In this document: positions 5,591 to 12,023 of the stretch, in pieces
Position numbering within the stretch: position 1 is the first letter of the stretch
Layout of the letters: every line of letters starts with the position of its first letter
Origin: Nitrosopumilales archaeon UBA218
Lineage (GTDB): Archaea; Thermoproteota; Nitrososphaeria; Nitrososphaerales; Nitrosopumilaceae
Assembly (NCBI GenBank): GCA_002499525.1
Contig: DAMC01000055.1
Coordinates: forward strand, 1 to 12,023
Direction: 5' to 3'
DNA: 12,023 bases
The notes under the pieces: model-generated
Database searches by the model: none
Told to the model about the DNA's origin: nothing
The model's input: the letters and a program-made list of their open reading frames with translations, nothing else
Translations under genes and position numbers: made by a program

Positions 5591-6484
5591 ATGAAGATTA
5601 TTCTCGGGTTACTTGTCCTATCTTTCCTTATATCGCCAATCGCATTTGCACAACAGGATACTAAATTTGGGCAAAACGCAATTCAACAGGTATCAATTGA
5701 GATATCTGACAATGGTGATGCTCATGTTACACACCAAGTAAAAGGCGACATTGAAAATACACAACATATTCCTTACATTACATCAAATTTTTCTAACCTC
5801 GGCGTTACCGACTCTAAAGGTTCACCCATCCAATATGCAGAAGCGGGAGGTAAGACCCCGGGAATAGTAATTTTTCCAACAAAAACAGACACGCTGATCA
5901 AATATGATATCCCCAGTGCTGTTAAACTAAAGGATGGATTATGGACTTGGGATTACTATTATCTTGCAGATTCTGCATTCTATCTTCCTGAAAATGTCAA
6001 GCTTTTCTACGCAAACAACAATCTGGTTCAACTAAAGGAAGAAAAAGGATTTGATTGCCATGGATGTCAAATCAAACTAGAATATGAGCTAAAACCTACT
6101 TTTGTTACACAGAAAATCAAATGGGAAGATAAATCATTTGATATCCAAACTCTTACTTTAATAGACATGCAAAAGATAAAGTTGGATCAGGGAAACAAAT
6201 CTCTAAGTTTTGATGTTACTCAACCAAATAAACACATCACTCTTATCATACCAAAAGAACTCCTTGGCAATCCTTACGATGTTTATCTAAATGGAAACCT
6301 GATAAAAAAACAGGAACATATCGATGTCAAAGATAATGTATGGCTTCATATCATTCCAAATCAAAAAGGCACAATTAGAATTCAGGGAGTAACCGTAGTT
6401 CCCGAATTCCCCCTTGCATCAGTGTTGGTCCTCTCCGCATCAATGATAACAGTACTTTATCTTACTAGACTCAGTCACCGCTAG
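5591..6484 (+). CDS. secreted surface protein with PEF-type C-terminal sorting tail
   Basis: The 297-aa protein has an N-terminal signal peptide (MKIILGLLVLSFLISPIAFA, cleavage about residue 20). It ends with VVPEF (269-273), one hydrophobic helix (about 275-292) and a short basic end (TRLSHR). That tripartite tail is typical of archaeal PEF/PEFG-type proteins, which are thought to be cleaved and anchored by an archaeosortase. The tail reads PEFP and not PEFG. The body (21-268) is beta-rich, with SIEISDNGDAHVTHQVKGDI near its start and one CHGC pair (about 155-158); no enzyme motif is recognised. It lies 2 nt downstream of the cyclophilin gene. The 3' end overlaps a convergent tiny gene by 14 nt. 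Confidence 0.8.
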   Translation: MKIILGLLVLSFLISPIAFAQQDTKFGQNAIQQVSIEISDNGDAHVTHQVKGDIENTQHIPYITSNFSNLGVTDSKGSPIQYAEAGGKTPGIVIFPTKTDTLIKYDIPSAVKLKDGLWTWDYYYLADSAFYLPENVKLFYANNNLVQLKEEKGFDCHGCQIKLEYELKPTFVTQKIKWEDKSFDIQTLTLIDMQKIKLDQGNKSLSFDVTQPNKHITLIIPKELLGNPYDVYLNGNLIKKQEHIDVKDNVWLHIIPNQKGTIRIQGVTVVPEFPLASVLVLSASMITVLYLTRLSHR

Positions 6485-6626
6485 CACCACAAGAACAAAA
6501 ACCATATTCGTCGATTCTTACATTGCACACTGGACACTTTTCCCCATAATCGACTTCCCAAGGCTCTTTTCCAAATAATCTAAAATGATCATCGATTTCC
6601 TCAGGTATTATCCTCTTCTTTTCCAA
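6471..6626 (-). CDS. 51-aa zinc-finger-like protein
   Basis: This frame starts at TTG 6626 and ends at TGA 6471. It encodes an acidic helix (KKRIIPEEIDDHFRLFGKEP), then CPVC (residues 31-34) and CSCG (43-46), ending GASGD. The two Cys pairs are 8 residues apart, enough for a small zinc knuckle. No ATG is available in frame. The TTG lies 27 nt from a TATA box (6649-6658), which supports a leaderless start. The frame remains open a little upstream (YQNTILELLEKK), so a non-standard start at ATT 6638 or ATA 6659 is possible. It overlaps the end of the PEF-tail gene and diverges from another tiny Cys-rich gene. Function unknown. Confidence 0.6.
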   Translation of the reverse strand: MEKKRIIPEEIDDHFRLFGKEPWEVDYGEKCPVCNVRIDEYGFCSCGASGD

Positions 6627-6648
6627 TAATTCTAAAATTGTATTTTGG

Positions 6649-6676
6649 TATAATAATATGAGTCAGAATTAATAAA
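6649..6676. promoter_or_regulatory. divergent TATA boxes for two tiny Cys-rich genes
   Basis: TATTATTATA (minus strand, 6649-6658) is about 27 nt before the TTG at 6626. TTAATAAA (plus strand, 6669-6676) is 25 nt before the ATG at 6697. The whole divergent spacer is 70 bp, so the two genes may be controlled together. Confidence 0.55.
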
Positions 6677-6696
6677 GCAAATCTTCAAGGCATTGT

Positions 6697-6885
6697 ATGA
6701 AATGTGATTGTGGTTGTCACTGTATTAAATGCAAAAGCTCTGATCTCGAATCATTTCAGGTAGGTACGAAAGAGTCAGATGGCTATTTTGATATGCATCA
6801 TACCTGCAATAAATGTAAAACACATTTTGATCACCTAGAAGGAACCACTTTCTCAAAATGCGATGTTTGTAAATATTCTAGTTAA
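6697..6885 (+). CDS. 62-aa Cys-rich zinc-ribbon protein
   Basis: The 62-aa protein carries nine Cys and several His: CDCGCHCIKC at residues 3-12, CNKC (about 37-40) and CDVC (about 55-58). The last two CxxC pairs with the intervening HFDHLEG suit a zinc ribbon. The N-terminal CxCxCxCxxC is denser than a single zinc needs and could hold an additional metal. The ATG at 6697 is 25 nt from a TATA box. The gene overlaps the convergent 159-aa protein gene by 8 nt. No family is recognised. Metal storage or metallochaperone activity and nucleic-acid binding are both open. Confidence 0.72.
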   Translation: MKCDCGCHCIKCKSSDLESFQVGTKESDGYFDMHHTCNKCKTHFDHLEGTTFSKCDVCKYSS

Positions 6886-7357
6886 GTAATTCTTTGTAAT
6901 AAAATGTCTTTTTTTCTTGTGATTTTTTTAGAAGCTCTTTGTTAAAAGCTCTTTTTGCAAGTATTTTGGAAACTGCCAAAGGACTAACAATGAATCCATG
7001 TTGTAATAATTGCTCTACTGTTTCTGAGACGGTTTTTGGTTTTGTGAAAAAACCATCACTTTCTAATTCCTCAATCTTAACGGGCAATTCTTCAGTTGTA
7101 AGCAAAATCGGTGAGCAAAATTCTGGCTCATGCACCTCAGCATTCTTGAGCATTTTTAGATAATCCAAATCTGATTCCAAAGCTCCTGTATTCAGTGAAG
7201 AATCTAGTGGGTGATCATCCAGAACTTTGACAGAACTTTCTTCAAGTTTCTGTGCAAGCTCTCCAATTACCTTAGATACCGTTTCATTATCTATGTAGAA
7301 ATCCCTGGATTCAATCTCTATTTCATTAGGACCAACTTTTAGTCTGATTCGTGCCAT
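6878..7357 (-). CDS. conserved 159-aa protein, probably thaumarchaeal-specific
   Basis: The protein has three parts. The first (1-40) is MARIRLKVGPNEIEIESRDF followed by a helix. The second is an acidic, poorly ordered middle (about 41-95). The third is a C-terminal helical domain (about 96-159) with KTVSETVEQLLQHGFIVSPL and ILAKRAFNKELLKKSQEKKT, ending in Tyr-Tyr-Lys. The last part looks like a winged-helix fold of the kind that binds DNA or RNA, with PLAVSKILAKRAF as the possible recognition helix. From memory I believe close relatives occur across ammonia-oxidising archaea, but no function is known. The ATG at 7357 is about 28 nt from a TATA-like GATAAATG. It diverges from the LEA14-like gene across a 133-bp spacer with no other visible feature. 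Confidence 0.72.
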   Translation of the reverse strand: MARIRLKVGPNEIEIESRDFYIDNETVSKVIGELAQKLEESSVKVLDDHPLDSSLNTGALESDLDYLKMLKNAEVHEPEFCSPILLTTEELPVKIEELESDGFFTKPKTVSETVEQLLQHGFIVSPLAVSKILAKRAFNKELLKKSQEKKTFYYKELLN

Positions 7358-7490
7358 TTAAGGTAAAATAGGTTGATTTTCATTTATCTTGTAAGATTAA
7401 AGGAGCTTAGAGACCTAATCAAAACTTTTACACAATCAATGATGAACTTTTTGCCATATCACAAGAAAAATAATTCCAAGATCATTAGGC

Positions 7491-7934
7491 ATGGCAAAAA
7501 AGGCTGCAATCATAGTAGTGATAATGTTGGTAATCGTAGTATTTGGCTATGTTCAATACGAATCAGCCTCACAAATCAGTGCCAAAATCATTCAGAGTAA
7601 ACTATTGGAAAAATTCGATAATAGAACATTTCACAGCCTGGATATAGAATTCAATAATCCATCATTTTTGGTTCTAACTGCAGGTAAGACAGATTTTACA
7701 ATTTATGCTGATGATGAAACCATAGGTAAAGGAACTCTAGAACCTTTCACCATACCTGCACTAGGAAAGGTATCAACAAATGGAACATGGGAAAAATATC
7801 AATCTGCCCCAGATAATTCACAAATCAAAATCGCAGGCCAAACAAAATACCAAATAGCTGTTATTTCATTTGATGTTCCGTTCATTTATTATCCTACAAA
7901 AGACCAAACTAGGGATTTTATATCTGAAACATAA
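7491..7934 (+). CDS. second membrane-anchored LEA14/WHy-like protein
   Basis: The 147-aa protein has an N-terminal anchor (AAIIVVIMLVIVVFGYVQY, about residues 5-23) and an external beta-rich domain. The domain contains LDIEFNNPSFLVLTAGKTDF, then TIYADDETIGKGTLEPF and a PALGKVSTNGTW segment. The N-P-S/T turn, the 'xxIGKG' strand and the Pro-rich edge mirror the protein at 1536-2012, so the two are probably distant paralogues of LEA14/WHy type. Its role at the cell surface is unknown. The gene begins a same-strand series with the PfkB kinase (11-nt gap) and the dUTPase (32-nt gap), so they may be co-transcribed. Confidence 0.68.
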   Translation: MAKKAAIIVVIMLVIVVFGYVQYESASQISAKIIQSKLLEKFDNRTFHSLDIEFNNPSFLVLTAGKTDFTIYADDETIGKGTLEPFTIPALGKVSTNGTWEKYQSAPDNSQIKIAGQTKYQIAVISFDVPFIYYPTKDQTRDFISET

Positions 7935-7945
7935 TTTCTCAAATA

Positions 7946-8839
7946 TTGCTTACTGTTTTTGGCTCAACAGCTTTAGATACAATTCGTACTCCTACTAAAA
8001 TTCTAAGAAATGTTCTGGGTGGAGCTGCAACTTTTGCAGGAATATCTGCTAGTTTTTTTGTTAACACCGGATTGATAGCCGTCATAGGTTCTGATTTCCC
8101 AAAAAAATATTATCAAATACTTGAAAAATATCTCGATCTAAAGGGAGTCACAATAGAACATGGTAAAACATTTCGATATGATGGAAGCTATGACAAAACA
8201 TTATCCACTAGAACCACAAACAAAACAGAGCTTAATGTTCTGGGCTCGTTTAGACCTACCGTCCCAGAGCAATATAGAAATTCCAAATTTGTATATCTTG
8301 CAAATAATGATCCAGAACAAAATACCAGAATAATTAAGGAATTTGACAATGTAAAATTCTCCATGTGTGATACAATTGAATATTGGATAAGCACAAAAAG
8401 AAATTCTGTTATCAAGATGATTGGTTCGGTAGATGCAGTTGTGATTAATGACGAAGAAGCAAAACTGCTCACCAAAGAGCACAATCTCATCAAATGTGCA
8501 AAAAAAATGATGACGTGGGGTTCAAAATATGTAATAATCAAAAAAGGTGAACATGGCTCACTTCTTTTTTATGATGACGTGATATTCCCCTCAGTCGCAT
8601 TTTCTTTAGAAGACATAGTTGATCCAACTGGAGCCGGTGACTCGTTTGCCGGTGCAATGATTGGCTATCTTGCATCTAAAAACAATACATCTCTATCAGA
8701 AATCAAGAAAGCAGCAATATACGGAAATGTAATGGGTTCATTCGCAGTGGAAAAATACGGAATAGATGGACTTACCACTGTAACAAAAGCTGAAATTCAA
8801 AAACGAATCAAAAAGTATGAATCAATGATTGAATTCTGA
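7946..8839 (+). CDS. PfkB/ribokinase-family kinase
   Basis: The 297-aa protein belongs to the ribokinase (PfkB) superfamily, which phosphorylates sugars, nucleosides or similar alcohols with ATP. The N-terminal LGGAATFAG (about 24-32) is the substrate-side glycine motif, VVINDEEAKLLT (165-176) is the middle signature, and DPTGAGDSFAGAM (226-238) is the C-terminal signature with Asp232 as catalytic base and the anion hole. The start is TTG at 7946, placed exactly before LTVFGSTALD, the usual first strand; no ATG is available nearby. The substrate is unclear. The neighbouring dUTPase makes a nucleoside or a nucleotide-salvage sugar conceivable, but that is inference. Confidence 0.88.
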   Translation: MLTVFGSTALDTIRTPTKILRNVLGGAATFAGISASFFVNTGLIAVIGSDFPKKYYQILEKYLDLKGVTIEHGKTFRYDGSYDKTLSTRTTNKTELNVLGSFRPTVPEQYRNSKFVYLANNDPEQNTRIIKEFDNVKFSMCDTIEYWISTKRNSVIKMIGSVDAVVINDEEAKLLTKEHNLIKCAKKMMTWGSKYVIIKKGEHGSLLFYDDVIFPSVAFSLEDIVDPTGAGDSFAGAMIGYLASKNNTSLSEIKKAAIYGNVMGSFAVEKYGIDGLTTVTKAEIQKRIKKYESMIEF

Positions 8840-8871
8840 AAGGTTATCTACAAGATCATAAAAATAATCTT

Positions 8872-9201
8872 ATGGACAGACTAGACGAGATTTTTACAAT
8901 GCAAAAGGGTTTGTCTCAAATGATGAATCTCGACAGATACCCAAAGGACTCCGAAGGACGAATCTCTGCATTATCTACTGCAATAATTCATGAAGCTGTA
9001 GAGTTACAGCGTATAACAAATTGGAAATGGTGGAAAAAACCAATCCAGTTTAACGTCGATGATGCAAAAGAAGAACTCATTGATATTTGGCATTTTGTAG
9101 TCCAAGCTTCACTTGAGCTAAACTTGACACCTGATGATATTGTGTCAGAATATAAAAAGAAAAACGAGATAAACCGAAACAGACAAAAAAACGGATATTA
9201 A
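8872..9201 (+). CDS. dimeric all-alpha dUTPase (MazG-like superfamily)
   Basis: The protein hydrolyses dUTP (and probably dUDP) to dUMP, keeping uracil out of DNA. The 109-aa sequence is all-helical. Metal ligands fit the ExxE...ExxD pattern at Glu41/Glu44 and Glu68/Asp71. The NWKWWKK block (50-56) and the end KKNEINRNRQKNGY (96-109) are characteristic of dimeric dUTPases and not of trimeric Dut or generic MazG. It is shorter than many relatives but retains all motifs. The TAA stop overlaps the TAA stop of the opposite gene in a TTAA palindrome (9198-9201). It is in series with the PfkB kinase. Confidence 0.85.
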   Translation: MDRLDEIFTMQKGLSQMMNLDRYPKDSEGRISALSTAIIHEAVELQRITNWKWWKKPIQFNVDDAKEELIDIWHFVVQASLELNLTPDDIVSEYKKKNEINRNRQKNGY

Positions 9202-9656
9202 ATTATTGAAATAATTTTTTCTAGTTCTGTTTGGCCAATCATATCAATTAATTTGATTCTTCGGAAATCATTAATCGCTTGTTCTGAAACTCCAAGTACT
9301 GGATCCGGGCTTGTCGAATTTACTATTCGATTAGAATCATCAACACCAAACTTGTGTAAACAAAATAAAGCATGGCCTGTTTTGTGACCAGTAACTTCTT
9401 TTCCACACACAACGATCGTATGTATTTCTGGATTCCTACTAATGTAACTTACAAGCTCATCAATCCCTTTATTCTCAGAGAATAATCTCCCCACTATGGC
9501 GACTTTTTTCATTATATCCGAATCTACGATCTCTTTTAGAAGATCAATGCTTGATAATGTACATATTGCAATTTCAGAACCTTTACCAAAAAATTTCTCC
9601 TCAGAAATTGGGAAAGCTCTCTTACATATTTCCCCTACAATTTGCCCTAGATTCAT
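9198..9656 (-). CDS. MtrA-like protein (methyltransferase subunit A homologue)
   Basis: The 152-aa protein matches the cytoplasmic domain of MtrA, the corrinoid-carrying subunit of the methanogen methyl-H4MPT:CoM methyltransferase. Matching segments are VGRLFSENKGIDELV (55-69), VCGKEVTGHKTGHALFCLHK (83-102) and the RIKLIDMIG end (133-141). Authentic MtrA is about 240 aa with a C-terminal membrane anchor, which is absent here, so it is a soluble stand-alone form. Ammonia-oxidising archaea lack the rest of Mtr, so the role is unknown; corrinoid binding is inferred. The ATG at 9656 overlaps the TGA of the upstream gene as ATGA, so translation is probably coupled. An open frame to 9746 is only the overlap with the upstream gene. 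Confidence 0.82.
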   Translation of the reverse strand: MNLGQIVGEICKRAFPISEEKFFGKGSEIAICTLSSIDLLKEIVDSDIMKKVAIVGRLFSENKGIDELVSYISRNPEIHTIVVCGKEVTGHKTGHALFCLHKFGVDDSNRIVNSTSPDPVLGVSEQAINDFRRIKLIDMIGQTELEKIISII

Positions 9657-10732
9657 AGACTTTTGATTACTTTGGCTATGGTCTGCAGGTTTTGTCTTGT
9701 GACTTTGGGTTGAACGGGTAGTGATAAGACGTTTTTTGCAGCCCATTCAGTATTAGGTAATTTCGTATGTTTGTCATAATATGGTGTCTTGTGCACTGGA
9801 GTACCATAATAGACTGTTGCGCCAATATTATTTTCGTTTAGCTTCTGCGATATCTTATCTCTTATCTTAGTAGCTATGGTATAGAGATACCAGTTTACAT
9901 TTTCATATTTTCTTGGAGTTGGAAGTGTTACATCAGTGCCAGACAATAATTCTGTGAGAATCTTTGCATTCTGTGCTCTTTTTTGTAAAAACCCATGAAG
10001 CTTTTGCATCTGAACTTTGGCAATTGCTGCATTAATTTCTGGCAATCGTAGATTTAGACCCAAAATTCTGGTATCATATCCGTGAACCATGCCGTGGTTT
10101 CTAATCATTAATAATTTATCACGTAATTTTTTATCAGATGTCACCAAAACTCCGCCTTCACCAGATGTCATAACTTTGGCTGCGTATAGACTAAAACAAC
10201 CAATCTCTCCAAAGTTTCCTGTCTGCTTTCCTCTGTATGTAGAACCCATTGATTGACACGCATCTTCAATTATTGGAATGTTTTTCTTTGTTGCAATTTC
10301 GAGAATCTCATCGATATATGCGACGTTTCCATAAAGATGGACGGGCATTATCGCACGCGTTTTTTTGGTAATCTTTTTTCTCAAATCCTCTGGATCCATA
10401 GTATAGTTATCCTTTCTAATATCAACAAAGATTGGCTTTGCACCAACTGATACCACCGAATTAGCACTCGCGACAAATGTGAAAGAAGGAATCAAGACTT
10501 CATCACCAGCCTTAATATCAAGAGCATAAAGTGCCGCCTGTAGAGCGGCAGTACCCGAGTTCACAGCAATAGCATATTTTGATTTAACCAGAGAACAAAC
10601 AAGTTTTTCAAATTCCTGAACGTTTTTTCCACCATCTTTTGCCGCTGAGGTAAGTGCACCTGCACGTAAAATTGCAACGACTTCAGCAATCTCTTCCCTT
10701 CCCACTATAGGAACATTCACTGGAATCTTCAC
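9653..10732 (-). CDS. DegT/DnrJ/EryC1/StrS-family PLP aminotransferase
   Basis: The 359-aa protein is a fold-type I PLP enzyme of the sugar-aminotransferase family, which usually installs an amino group on a nucleotide-bound keto-sugar for surface glycans. Landmarks are AVNSGTAALQAAL (56-68, cofactor phosphate), PSFTFVASANSV (82-93), IIEDACQS (154-161, Asp157 to the pyridine nitrogen) and SLYAAKVMTSGEGG (181-194) with Lys186 as Schiff-base lysine. The length is normal for the family. The start is GTG at 10732: an in-frame stop lies just upstream and a TATA box (10755-10762) is 27 nt away. The following MtrA-like gene overlaps by 4 nt. No glycosyltransferase or sugar-nucleotide gene is nearby, so the substrate is open. 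Confidence 0.9.
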   Translation of the reverse strand: MKIPVNVPIVGREEIAEVVAILRAGALTSAAKDGGKNVQEFEKLVCSLVKSKYAIAVNSGTAALQAALYALDIKAGDEVLIPSFTFVASANSVVSVGAKPIFVDIRKDNYTMDPEDLRKKITKKTRAIMPVHLYGNVAYIDEILEIATKKNIPIIEDACQSMGSTYRGKQTGNFGEIGCFSLYAAKVMTSGEGGVLVTSDKKLRDKLLMIRNHGMVHGYDTRILGLNLRLPEINAAIAKVQMQKLHGFLQKRAQNAKILTELLSGTDVTLPTPRKYENVNWYLYTIATKIRDKISQKLNENNIGATVYYGTPVHKTPYYDKHTKLPNTEWAAKNVLSLPVQPKVTRQNLQTIAKVIKSL

Positions 10733-10754
10733 AGGTATCCATTTCTATCAAATA

Positions 10755-10762
10755 GTAATAAA
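10755..10762 (-). promoter_or_regulatory. TATA box of the aminotransferase gene
   Basis: TTTATTAC on the minus strand is centred 27 nt before the GTG at 10732. Confidence 0.5.
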
Positions 10763-10784
10763 CCTCGTCACACTTTTGACAATT

Positions 10785-10792
10785 TTTATATC
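10785..10792 (+). promoter_or_regulatory. TATA box of the four-helix membrane protein gene
   Basis: TTTATATC is centred about 28 nt before the ATG at 10817. It lies 23 bp from the divergent aminotransferase TATA box. Confidence 0.55.
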
Positions 10793-10816
10793 TAAACTGT
10801 ATTTGCTGACCATTAC

Positions 10817-11383
10817 ATGAAAGTTAATCATCTACAACAAAACGATAAGGCATACAAGATTTTCTTGTATATTTTCTATGTTTGTGGATTTTTGATGTTA
10901 TCCATTTTGGCATTTGGTATATGGGCAATGTATACCGAATGGGTGGAAAAGGGAACCTATGTCATGGGAGAAGTTCTCGTAACAACAGAGTTACCGTTTC
11001 CACATTTTGCAAAACTAACAACATGGCTTTTCTTTTCATGTATAATCGGTTGGTATTGTGTATCCAGAATTGGATGGAAAAAAGCAGTAGGCCTTCATTC
11101 ATGGAGAATGTCTTTACTGCAACTAATGCTACTAAGTTTTGCAATAATTAATTTGTACGAAGTATTGTACAATTTCACAATTCTAAATGCTCAGATTACA
11201 GCTGGAATTGTCAATGGCCAAGTTCCAGACATCGATAGACTAACAATTGCCTATCCAGATCAGACAAGGCCATGGAATCTCATATTTGCAACGAAAATTT
11301 TTCTAGTTGGATTTTTGATTTCTGCTCATGCATTCTATCTAAGTACAAGACCAAGAAAATCACTAGAAGAACTAGAAACATAA
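10817..11383 (+). CDS. four-helix membrane protein of unknown function
   Basis: The 188-aa protein has predicted membrane helices at about 15-39, 66-84, 97-117 and 153-175. A loop after helix 1 contains YTEWVEKGTYVMGE. A loop of about 35 residues between helices 3 and 4 ends YPDQTRPWNL, and there is a short charged tail (RPRKSLEELET). His64, His94 and His171 are near helix ends, but no metal motif is clear. No family is recognised. The regular helix layout suggests a conserved membrane protein and not a transporter of a known type. It diverges from the aminotransferase and is followed by tyrS, whose TATA box overlaps the end of this gene. Confidence 0.7.
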   Translation: MKVNHLQQNDKAYKIFLYIFYVCGFLMLSILAFGIWAMYTEWVEKGTYVMGEVLVTTELPFPHFAKLTTWLFFSCIIGWYCVSRIGWKKAVGLHSWRMSLLQLMLLSFAIINLYEVLYNFTILNAQITAGIVNGQVPDIDRLTIAYPDQTRPWNLIFATKIFLVGFLISAHAFYLSTRPRKSLEELET

Positions 11384-11384
11384 C

Positions 11385-11391
11385 TTTATAG
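11385..11391 (+). promoter_or_regulatory. TATA box of tyrS
   Basis: TTTATAG is centred 28 nt before the ATG at 11416. It begins 2 nt after the stop of the upstream gene, so tyrS appears to have its own promoter. Confidence 0.5.
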
Positions 11392-11415
11392 AATTATAAT
11401 CAAAAATTAGAACAA

Positions 11416-12023
11416 ATGGACATAACGAGCAAAGTAGAACTAATATCTCGTCCTCCAACACAGGAAGTTGTCACTAATGATGAACTGACAAATCTATTTC
11501 AGACAAATTCAAAACCGCGACATTATATCGGCTTGGAGATTTCTGGTTTTCTACATTTAGGCAGTTTGATCAGTACAGGATTCAAGATTAACGATTTCAT
11601 CAAGGCAGGAGTTGACTGTAATGTTTTCCTAGCTGACTGGCATACGCTAATCAATGATAAACTGGGCGGAAACTGGGAAACAATATCTAAAGTATCCCAT
11701 TATTATGAGAAGGCTTTCAAGCTAGTCTGCCCAGGAGTCAACATTATTCGTGGAACCGAACTTTATGATTCCCACAAAGAATATTGGAAGAATTTTGTAC
11801 TTTTCACAAAACACATGACTCTTGCTAGAACGATGCGTACAATGACTATTATGGGTAGATCCGAAAGTGATGAAAAAATTGATCTTTCCAAACTGTTGTA
11901 TCCACCTATGCAAGCAGTTGACATCCATACAATTGATGTTGACATTGCTCACGCCGGAATGGATCAAAGAAAAATTCACATGTTGGTTCGAGAGATAAAT
12001 CCAAAAATGAAATGGAAGGTTCC
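11416..12023 (+). CDS. tyrS: tyrosyl-tRNA synthetase, 3' end outside window
   Basis: TyrRS activates tyrosine with ATP and charges tRNA-Tyr; it is a class I, cytosolic enzyme. The visible 202 residues from ATG 11416 show RHYIGLEISGFLHLGSL, with HLG as the HIGH-type ATP motif, and then FLADWHTLINDKLGG. LLYPPMQAVDIHTIDVDIAH and GMDQRKIHMLVRE follow. This order matches archaeal/eukaryotic TyrRS (for example that of Methanocaldococcus) and not bacterial TyrRS. TrpRS is less likely because of the YPPMQ and GMDQRKIHML blocks. The KMSKS-like loop and the anticodon domain lie beyond the window edge. One departure is 'AHAGMDQRK', where relatives have two Gly before Met. Confidence 0.92.
   Translation, partial: MDITSKVELISRPPTQEVVTNDELTNLFQTNSKPRHYIGLEISGFLHLGSLISTGFKINDFIKAGVDCNVFLADWHTLINDKLGGNWETISKVSHYYEKAFKLVCPGVNIIRGTELYDSHKEYWKNFVLFTKHMTLARTMRTMTIMGRSESDEKIDLSKLLYPPMQAVDIHTIDVDIAHAGMDQRKIHMLVREINPKMKWKV

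Noticed and set aside
8188..8541. 117-codon open frame on the minus strand
   Set aside because: It lies wholly inside the PfkB kinase gene, is low in charged residues and is rich in Ile/Leu/Ser. This is typical of an antisense shadow.
8852..8871. AAGAT...ATCTT inverted repeat before the dUTPase gene
   Set aside because: The arms are only 5 bp with a 10-nt AT-rich loop; this is expected by chance in such DNA.
9657..9746. 30-codon N-terminal extension of the MtrA-like protein
   Set aside because: It overlaps the aminotransferase 3' end in another frame and reads as polar low-quality sequence. The ATGA overlap at 9656 is the natural start.
1..12023. CRISPR arrays, insertion sequences, integrase or attachment sites
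   Set aside because: No regularly spaced repeats, transposase motifs or tRNA-flanking direct repeats were seen. Both tRNA genes have intact, unduplicated 3' ends.

Overview
The window looks like chromosomal DNA of an ammonia-oxidising archaeon of the Nitrosopumilus type (Nitrososphaeria, formerly Thaumarchaeota). The DNA is AT-rich. Several genes have archaeal TATA boxes centred about 25-28 nt before a start codon, which implies leaderless mRNAs. One tRNA carries a small intron in its D-loop. The protein families also fit: archaeal TyrRS, RtcA, BluB, a short MtrA-like protein, small thaumarchaeal conserved proteins and a PEF-type C-terminal sorting tail. No mobile element, CRISPR array, rRNA or obvious foreign island was seen, so this is a dense core region.

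Left third (1-3992). The 3' part of an RNA 3'-phosphate cyclase gene converges on a CopD-like membrane protein gene. A membrane-anchored LEA14/WHy-like protein follows. Next come tRNA-Val(GAC) on the minus strand, BluB (lower-ligand synthesis for cobalamin), tRNA-Arg(CCT) with a 21-nt D-loop intron, an NADPH-dependent FMN-reductase-like flavoprotein, and a secreted protein gene converging on it.

Middle (3993-7490). This part is rich in very small genes: a 38-aa Cys-rich protein, a coiled-coil protein, a His-tailed membrane protein and a 76-aa helix-turn-helix protein. A 221-bp divergent spacer with two dyads precedes a cyclophilin gene, which sits 2 nt from a secreted PEF-tail protein. Then come two more tiny Cys-rich proteins with divergent promoters, and a conserved 159-aa protein.

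Right third (7491-12023). A second LEA14-like protein, a PfkB-family kinase and an all-alpha dUTPase lie in series. They converge on a minus-strand pair, a DegT-family PLP aminotransferase and a corrinoid-protein-like MtrA homologue, whose reading frames overlap as ATGA. A four-helix membrane protein and the 5' two thirds of tyrosyl-tRNA synthetase close the window.

Points to read first: the tRNA-Arg intron, whose bulge-helix-bulge borrows the D-stem; the C33 anticodon loop of tRNA-Val; an A9 tract that appears to break or fuse the coiled-coil gene; the cluster of tiny Cys-rich proteins; the paired dyads beside the HTH gene; and the fact that every convergent gene pair overlaps or abuts at its 3' ends.
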